From Sphingobium sp. EP60837 (GTDB lineage: Bacteria; Pseudomonadota; Alphaproteobacteria; Sphingomonadales; Sphingomonadaceae), in contig NZ_CP015987.1 of NCBI RefSeq assembly GCF_001658005.1, positions 922,001 through 986,000 on the forward strand: a stretch of 64,000 bases of DNA. The letters run 5' to 3'. Position 1 is the first letter of the stretch. Each line of letters starts with the position of its first letter. The notes under the pieces were generated by a model, which did no database searches, was not told the origin of the DNA, and worked only from the letters and a program-made list of their open reading frames with translations. A program made the position numbers and the translations under genes. Positions 59,910 through 64,000 of this stretch are shown here, piece after piece.

Positions 59910-60536
59910 ATGGAAGCGGGTGCGAAGGAGTCGCCCTTGGAGACGGTTCAACCGGCTGGTTGCGGTAAATCCGACCGAGCGCGTTCAAGCGCCGAGGATG
60001 ACCTTGCCCTCGCCGCCCGCATCCGCCGACGCGACCTCAAGGCATTTGAGAGTCTCTACCGCTCCTATCAGCCGCGCCTCGCCCGCTTTCTCATGAACAT
60101 TTTGCGTCGCCCGCAACTGGTGGAGGAAGTGTTAGACGACACGCTGATGGTGTTGTGGGACCGGCCGGACAGCTTTTCGGGCCGCAGCAAGCTGTCCACC
60201 TGGCTGTTCTCGATCGCCTGGCGCAAGGCGATGAAGGCGCTCCGCAAGCAGGACGATCCGATTGAGGATTTTTGCGAAGAAGCCCGGATCAGCGGCGATC
60301 GATCGCCCGAACAGTCAGCGGGTGACGAACGGGCACGGCAAGCTCTGCTCGATGCGCTCGCCAGCCTCTCGCCCGAACAGCGGGCGGTGGTGGACCTCAC
60401 CTATTTCCATGAGATCGGCTATCGCGAAATCGCGCAGATCATGGATTGCCCTGTGGACACCGTAAAGACGCGCATGTTTCACGCCCGGCGGCACCTGCGG
60501 CGCGAGCTCGCCGGCGAATTCAGCGATTGGGTGTGA
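59910..60536 (+). CDS. ECF-family RNA polymerase sigma factor
   Basis: A 208-residue sigma-70-family factor of the extracytoplasmic-function group. Region 2 (AFESLYRSYQPRLARFLMNILRRPQLVEEVLDDTLMVLWDRPDSF) and region 4 (LASLSPEQRAVVDLTYFHEIGYREIAQIMDCPVDTVKTRMFHARRHLR) are complete. The preferred start is ATG 59910; the frame opens at GTG 59823. It is divergent from the cupredoxin gene and the next gene encodes a zinc-type anti-sigma factor, so this is a regulated sigma/anti-sigma pair. Confidence 0.92.
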   Translation: MEAGAKESPLETVQPAGCGKSDRARSSAEDDLALAARIRRRDLKAFESLYRSYQPRLARFLMNILRRPQLVEEVLDDTLMVLWDRPDSFSGRSKLSTWLFSIAWRKAMKALRKQDDPIEDFCEEARISGDRSPEQSAGDERARQALLDALASLSPEQRAVVDLTYFHEIGYREIAQIMDCPVDTVKTRMFHARRHLRRELAGEFSDWV

Positions 60537-60543
60537 GGTGGGA

Positions 60544-61182
60544 ATGGCTGACATCCTCTCCTTCCGCGACGATCCGCACCTGACCACAGAGATGTTGATG
60601 CCCTGGTATGCGGCTGGCCAACTGGAGCCAGAGGACCTGACGAGGGTCGAAAGCCACCTCGGCGAGTGCAGCCAATGCCGCGCCGCGCTTGATCGTGAGC
60701 ATCACCTGAAGCGGGAAGTCATCCGATTGCCTCTTCAACCCGCACTCGGTTGGCAGAAATTGCAGCGCCGACTGGCTCCCAGCCACCGCACCCGCCAACG
60801 GGAGGCGCAGCCGTCTAAACGACTCTGGATCGGGACAAGTTGGCCCGTCGCGCTCGCCGCCTGTGCGGGAGTCCAAATGGCGATGCTCACATGCCTCCTT
60901 CTGCTGACACAGCCTCATCCCTCGGCCGACTATCGCACTCTCAGCGCTCCGACCACGCGCGTGGGCGGCGATATCCTGGTCCTGTTCCGTCCTCAAATCA
61001 GCGAAGTGGAGCTGCGGGCTATTCTTGTGCGCGCAAGCGCAAGATTGGTCGATGGGCCAACAGCGACCGGCGCCTATGTGCTGGATGTCGAGCCGGGACG
61101 GCGCGAAGCGGCGATGGCGGCACTGCGGGCGCACCCAGGCGTCATGCTGGCCCAGCCGCTCGATGCTGATCCAAGGCGATGA
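60544..61182 (+). CDS. Zinc-type anti-sigma factor with a C-terminal subtilisin-propeptide-like domain
   Basis: A 212-residue protein. The cytoplasmic zf-HC2 motif HLGECSQC (His38, Cys42, Cys45) binds the sigma factor. One membrane helix lies at about residues 100-122. The periplasmic part, about 143-205 (ILVLFRPQISEVELRAILVRASARLVD), resembles the inhibitory propeptide of S8 proteases (I9 fold). Such a domain on an anti-sigma factor next to a subtilase is unusual. Its stop overlaps the protease ATG by ATGA. GAGGTGGGA precedes the start. It probably sends an envelope signal through proteolysis or binding. Confidence 0.85.
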   Translation: MADILSFRDDPHLTTEMLMPWYAAGQLEPEDLTRVESHLGECSQCRAALDREHHLKREVIRLPLQPALGWQKLQRRLAPSHRTRQREAQPSKRLWIGTSWPVALAACAGVQMAMLTCLLLLTQPHPSADYRTLSAPTTRVGGDILVLFRPQISEVELRAILVRASARLVDGPTATGAYVLDVEPGRREAAMAALRAHPGVMLAQPLDADPRR

Positions 61183-62396
61183 TCCGCGTCGCCATCCTCA
61201 TTCTTGTCGCGCTCACCGCCCTGTCCAAACCAGGTGAAGCCCAGGAGGCGGGCAGCAGCGACCGCATTCTCGTCATGTTGCGCCTTCCCGCTCCGCATTT
61301 CCGTTCAGGCGGCAGCTATGGCGGCGGTTACAGCGCTCGGCTCAGCCGAAGCCAGATAATGCGCGAGGCACGGCGCATTGCCCGCGCCCATCATCTGACG
61401 CTTGTTTCCGACTGGCCGATGCCCCTCATTAATCTCAACTGCGTGGTGATGCGCCTCCCTCCTGGCGCGTCGGCAGAAGGCATGGCGGCGGAGGTTTCAC
61501 GCGACCGATTGGTCCAATGGTCGCAGCCGATGCACGATTATCAGACGCTTGGGGGCCAGGCGGGGCATGACGATCCGCTTTATCCTGCCCAGCCCGCAAG
61601 GCCCCTCTGGCGCCTGGACGCAGTGCATCGGATCGCGACCGGCCGGGGCGTTACGGTCGCCGTCATCGACAGTGGGATCGACGCGCGCCATCCCGATCTT
61701 GCCGGGCAGATCAGCGCCAACGTCAATTTCGTCGCGGGCCGCCCGCTCACCGCCGAACGCCACGGCACCGAAGTTGCTGGCATTATCGCCGCAAAGGCGG
61801 ACAATGGGATCGGCGTCGCCGGGATCGCCCCGGGCGCCCGTGTGGCCGGACTGCGCGCGTGCTGGCAAACGAATGTCCGGGATGCCGCCGCCGTCTGCGA
61901 TAGCCTGAGCATCGCCAAGGCGCTTCATCATGCGATCGACCGGCGCGCGCCCATCATCAATATGAGCCTCGGCGGCCCGCCTGATCGCCTGTTGGCAATG
62001 CTGCTGGACACTGGAATGGCACGCGGCGCGTCGGTGGTCGCCGCCTATGACCCAGGCCGCGCAAATGGCGGCTTTCCCGCCTCGCACCCCGGCGTCATCG
62101 CGGTTTCCGGCAACCCGGAAACAGTCAAGCGCCACCCCGTCTATGTCGCACCGGCCCGAGACATTCCTGCGACGGAGCCCGGCGGCGGCTGGGCGCTGGT
62201 CGATGGCACATCCTATGCCGCCGCCCATGTGAGTGGCCTCATCGCCTTGATCAAGCAGGCGCGCCGCAATAGGCAGGGACGACCGACACTGGTCACGTCA
62301 GGAGGGGTCATCGATGCGCTCGCCACGGTGCAGGGCAGGACGGCAGGATGTGACGGTCCATGCCCTGCATCCCTTGCGACGAAAGGCCGCGATTGA
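61179..62396 (+). CDS. S8 subtilisin-like serine protease, exported
   Basis: A 405-residue protease. A signal peptide ends near residue 21, and an own N-terminal pro-segment lies at about residues 29-120. The catalytic triad is Asp164 (VIDSGID), His195 (RHGTEVAG) and Ser345 (GTSYAAAHVSG). The oxyanion-hole Asn, usually in AAGN, is replaced: AAYD with Asp291, an unusual choice. It likely acts in the periplasm or outside the cell. It is coupled to the anti-sigma gene, whose periplasmic domain could inhibit it or be cleaved by it. Confidence 0.88.
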   Translation: MIRVAILILVALTALSKPGEAQEAGSSDRILVMLRLPAPHFRSGGSYGGGYSARLSRSQIMREARRIARAHHLTLVSDWPMPLINLNCVVMRLPPGASAEGMAAEVSRDRLVQWSQPMHDYQTLGGQAGHDDPLYPAQPARPLWRLDAVHRIATGRGVTVAVIDSGIDARHPDLAGQISANVNFVAGRPLTAERHGTEVAGIIAAKADNGIGVAGIAPGARVAGLRACWQTNVRDAAAVCDSLSIAKALHHAIDRRAPIINMSLGGPPDRLLAMLLDTGMARGASVVAAYDPGRANGGFPASHPGVIAVSGNPETVKRHPVYVAPARDIPATEPGGGWALVDGTSYAAAHVSGLIALIKQARRNRQGRPTLVTSGGVIDALATVQGRTAGCDGPCPASLATKGRD

Positions 62397-63105
62397 GCGC
62401 AGGCGCGCCGCACTCCTCCTCTGGGCTCTCGTTGGCGTCATGCTGCCCGCGGCCCCGGCCGCCGCGCAACTGGGTGGAAGCGTCAGCCTGTTCAGCCAGG
62501 CCCGGCTTCGCGGCCAGCCGATCAGCGATCGCCGCCCCGTGGCCGAACTGGAACTGGTCCATGACAGCGCCAGCGGCTTTTATCTAGGCGGCTCCGCCGC
62601 TCTCGTCGCTGACCGCACAAATGGCCTCCAACCCTTCGCCTTTAAACAATATGCAGGCTTCGCTCACCGCCTGTCGCCCGGCGCGACGCTAGACTTGGGC
62701 GTGGTGCACAATGGCTATACCGAATATTCCAGGATCATCGGCGGCGGCAGCTATACCGAAGCCTATATCGGCATCATCGGCCGCAACCTGTCAGGCCGTG
62801 TCTTCATTTCGCCCGGCTATTTCCGCAAAGACCAGGCGACGCTCTATATGGAGGTTGATGGCCAACTCGATCTCGCCCGCAACTGGGTGATCGTCAGCCA
62901 TTTGGGGCGGCTGACCTATCTGAACGATGATCGTCCGGCAGGGAGTCCGGGCGGCGTGACGGATTGGCGTCTCGGCCTGCGCCGACACATGGGCTCCATC
63001 GATCTGGAAGTCGCCTGGACCGGATATGCAGAAGACAAGCGACCTTATGGTCCCGGCCATGATAACGGCGGAGCGCTGGTCATCGGCCTCACCCTGGTCT
63101 TTTGA
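62314..63105 (+). CDS. TorF-type putative outer-membrane porin
   Basis: A 263-residue exported protein. A hydrophobic signal segment ends near residue 51 (AAPAAAQ), and the rest is beta-barrel-like with alternating hydrophobic residues and a C-terminal Phe (GLTLVF). The blocks GFYLGGSAAL, GYTEYSR and YTEAYIGI fit the TIGR02001/TorF porin family. The start is unclear: the frame opens at 62314 inside the protease gene, and GTG 62350 or TTG 62374 are shorter options. It ends the sigma/anti-sigma/protease unit and could be its regulatory target. Confidence 0.8.
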   Translation: MRSPRCRAGRQDVTVHALHPLRRKAAIERRRAALLLWALVGVMLPAAPAAAQLGGSVSLFSQARLRGQPISDRRPVAELELVHDSASGFYLGGSAALVADRTNGLQPFAFKQYAGFAHRLSPGATLDLGVVHNGYTEYSRIIGGGSYTEAYIGIIGRNLSGRVFISPGYFRKDQATLYMEVDGQLDLARNWVIVSHLGRLTYLNDDRPAGSPGGVTDWRLGLRRHMGSIDLEVAWTGYAEDKRPYGPGHDNGGALVIGLTLVF

Positions 63106-63137
63106 ACCGCAGGAAGCGTCAGCGGCACCAAAGCGGC

Positions 63138-64000
63138 ATGTGGGCCTCCTCTCCTGCCAAGTTGCGCGACGACGCGACATATTTCCGGATGAGCCATTGG
63201 ATTAGCTGGACGGCGCGGCTGCTGACGGGCGCCGTCGCCCTGCTGCTGCTGCGCTTCGCCGCTGGCATGGACGAGGAGTGGACCGAGCGCCATCTGCTGC
63301 CCGACATCCTGGTTCCCAGCGATTGGCTCGTGCGGATCGTCCAGATTGAGCGCTTCCTTCTGCTGACGATAGCCCTAGCCTTGCTGTTGAGCGTCATTTT
63401 CCGCCGCCGCGCGGCGCGACCCGGCAAGATTTGGCGATGGGTTGGGGTCGCCGCCGCCATTTTGCTGGCGCTTCCCGCGAGCGAACTGGCGATGCAATGG
63501 AGGTCGGGTCGCGCGGGCCTGGCCTGGACCCCGACGGACGAACCCTTGCGTCAAGCCGACCCCTTGATTGGCTGGACCACCATCCCCGCGCGCCGGATCA
63601 TCGATCCTGAATTTGCCTCGCGTCCGCTCTATGTCATCGAGGCTCATGGTTACCGCGTGGAAACTGGACCGCTGGACATGGCGCTTCCTTCGATATTGTT
63701 CGCTGGGGAGTCGATCATGTTCGGCAAAGGGCTGAACTGGCGCGACACCATCGCGGGCCGGGTCCAGAAGCTCAGCGGCATTCAGAGCGCCAATCTCGCA
63801 GTCAACGCCTATTCCGCGGGACAGGTTTACCTTCACCTGAAACGGGAACTTCCAAAATTTCACCGCCCGGTAGCAGTCGTCATCCTCTACGCGCCCACTT
63901 TGCTGGTGCGCGATCTCGACAGAAATCGTCCCTGGATCGATCGCGCCGGGCGGTGGCACGCCGCAGAACGAACTTGGTATTTGAGCCGCCTCGGCCGTGT
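63138..64000 (+). CDS. Membrane-anchored SGNH-like hydrolase/esterase, cut by window edge
   Basis: An open frame runs from ATG 63138 to the window edge, giving 287 residues. An N-terminal membrane helix (about residues 27-45), a second one at about 71-88 and a third at about 103-119 precede an SGNH-like domain. Its block I is FAGESIMFGKG, with Ser near residue 195 as the presumed nucleophile; the block III segment LAVNAYSAGQ follows. Such proteins act on O-acyl groups of polysaccharides or lipids. Genes like it are often found near NodU-type carbamoyltransferases. An ATG at 63189 is an alternative start. Confidence 0.72.
   Translation, partial: MWASSPAKLRDDATYFRMSHWISWTARLLTGAVALLLLRFAAGMDEEWTERHLLPDILVPSDWLVRIVQIERFLLLTIALALLLSVIFRRRAARPGKIWRWVGVAAAILLALPASELAMQWRSGRAGLAWTPTDEPLRQADPLIGWTTIPARRIIDPEFASRPLYVIEAHGYRVETGPLDMALPSILFAGESIMFGKGLNWRDTIAGRVQKLSGIQSANLAVNAYSAGQVYLHLKRELPKFHRPVAVVILYAPTLLVRDLDRNRPWIDRAGRWHAAERTWYLSRLGR

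Noticed and set aside
54279..63999. Saxitoxin-type gene cluster
   Set aside because: Only the carbamoyltransferase (and possibly DUF5989) resembles that pathway; no polyketide-synthase-like, amidinotransferase or oxygenase genes of the pathway are present.
1..64000. CRISPR arrays, tRNA or rRNA genes and insertion sequences
   Set aside because: No regularly spaced repeats, no tRNA-like cloverleaf and no transposase-like protein were seen by eye.

Overview
The window looks like chromosomal accessory DNA from an alphaproteobacterium of the Sphingomonadaceae (Sphingobium, Novosphingobium or Sphingomonas type). I infer this from the high GC content, four large TonB-dependent receptors (TBDRs), a DUF6481 gene next to a cold-shock gene, a TorF-type porin and the gene families seen. 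There are no rRNA or tRNA genes, no CRISPR array and no recognisable insertion sequence. Every assignment was made by reading motifs; no database search was run.

0-4 kb holds housekeeping and accessory genes: an EamA-type exporter cut by the left edge, a Qnr-like pentapeptide-repeat protein, an RNB-domain ribonuclease and a short-chain dehydrogenase (SDR). 4.2-17 kb is catabolic: an SDR with a frameshifted C-terminus, a GH1-type glycosidase, an arylsulfatase, a regulator made of two fused TetR repressors, a Baeyer-Villiger-type flavin monooxygenase, a DUF188 protein, an acyl-CoA dehydrogenase and a TBDR followed by a very clear terminator. Together they suggest uptake, desulfation, deglycosylation and oxidative cleavage of a polycyclic or ketone-bearing compound. 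17-24 kb has a lipoprotein, a PQQ dehydrogenase / NTF2-like / TetR operon, a divergent SDR, a cassette of three very small overlapping genes, a transglutaminase and a spermidine-synthase-like protein. 24.5-26.7 kb is a run of tiny genes (DUF6481, CspA, a DUF2384 antitoxin-like protein and a relic related to the small-gene cassette).

26.8-47.2 kb is an organosulfur and TBDR region. cysB, sulfite dehydrogenase sorA-sorB and a dienelactone hydrolase form one transcription unit. A second unit encodes a rhodanese/beta-propeller fusion, a TBDR, a DUF6152 protein and two related secreted proteins, preceded by two DUF6644-like membrane proteins. Then come an Hsp20 gene with a ROSE-like RNA thermometer, and a TBDR / sugar-type symporter / TauD-AtsK dioxygenase / arylsulfatase cluster. 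The dioxygenase would release sulfite or sulfate, SorAB would oxidise sulfite, and CysB would sense sulfur status.

47.5-54 kb has a GST-like protein, a small membrane protein, acetate permease yjcH-actP and a large TBDR. The right end holds two divergent tightly packed operons. Leftwards: cupredoxin, ferritin-like membrane protein, NodU/SxtI-type carbamoyltransferase, DUF5989, methyltransferase and a PQQ sugar dehydrogenase, joined almost entirely by ATGA overlaps. Rightwards: ECF sigma factor, an anti-sigma factor with a subtilisin-propeptide-like periplasmic domain, a subtilase, a TorF-type porin and a truncated SGNH protein. This divergent pair is the best candidate for an undescribed system.
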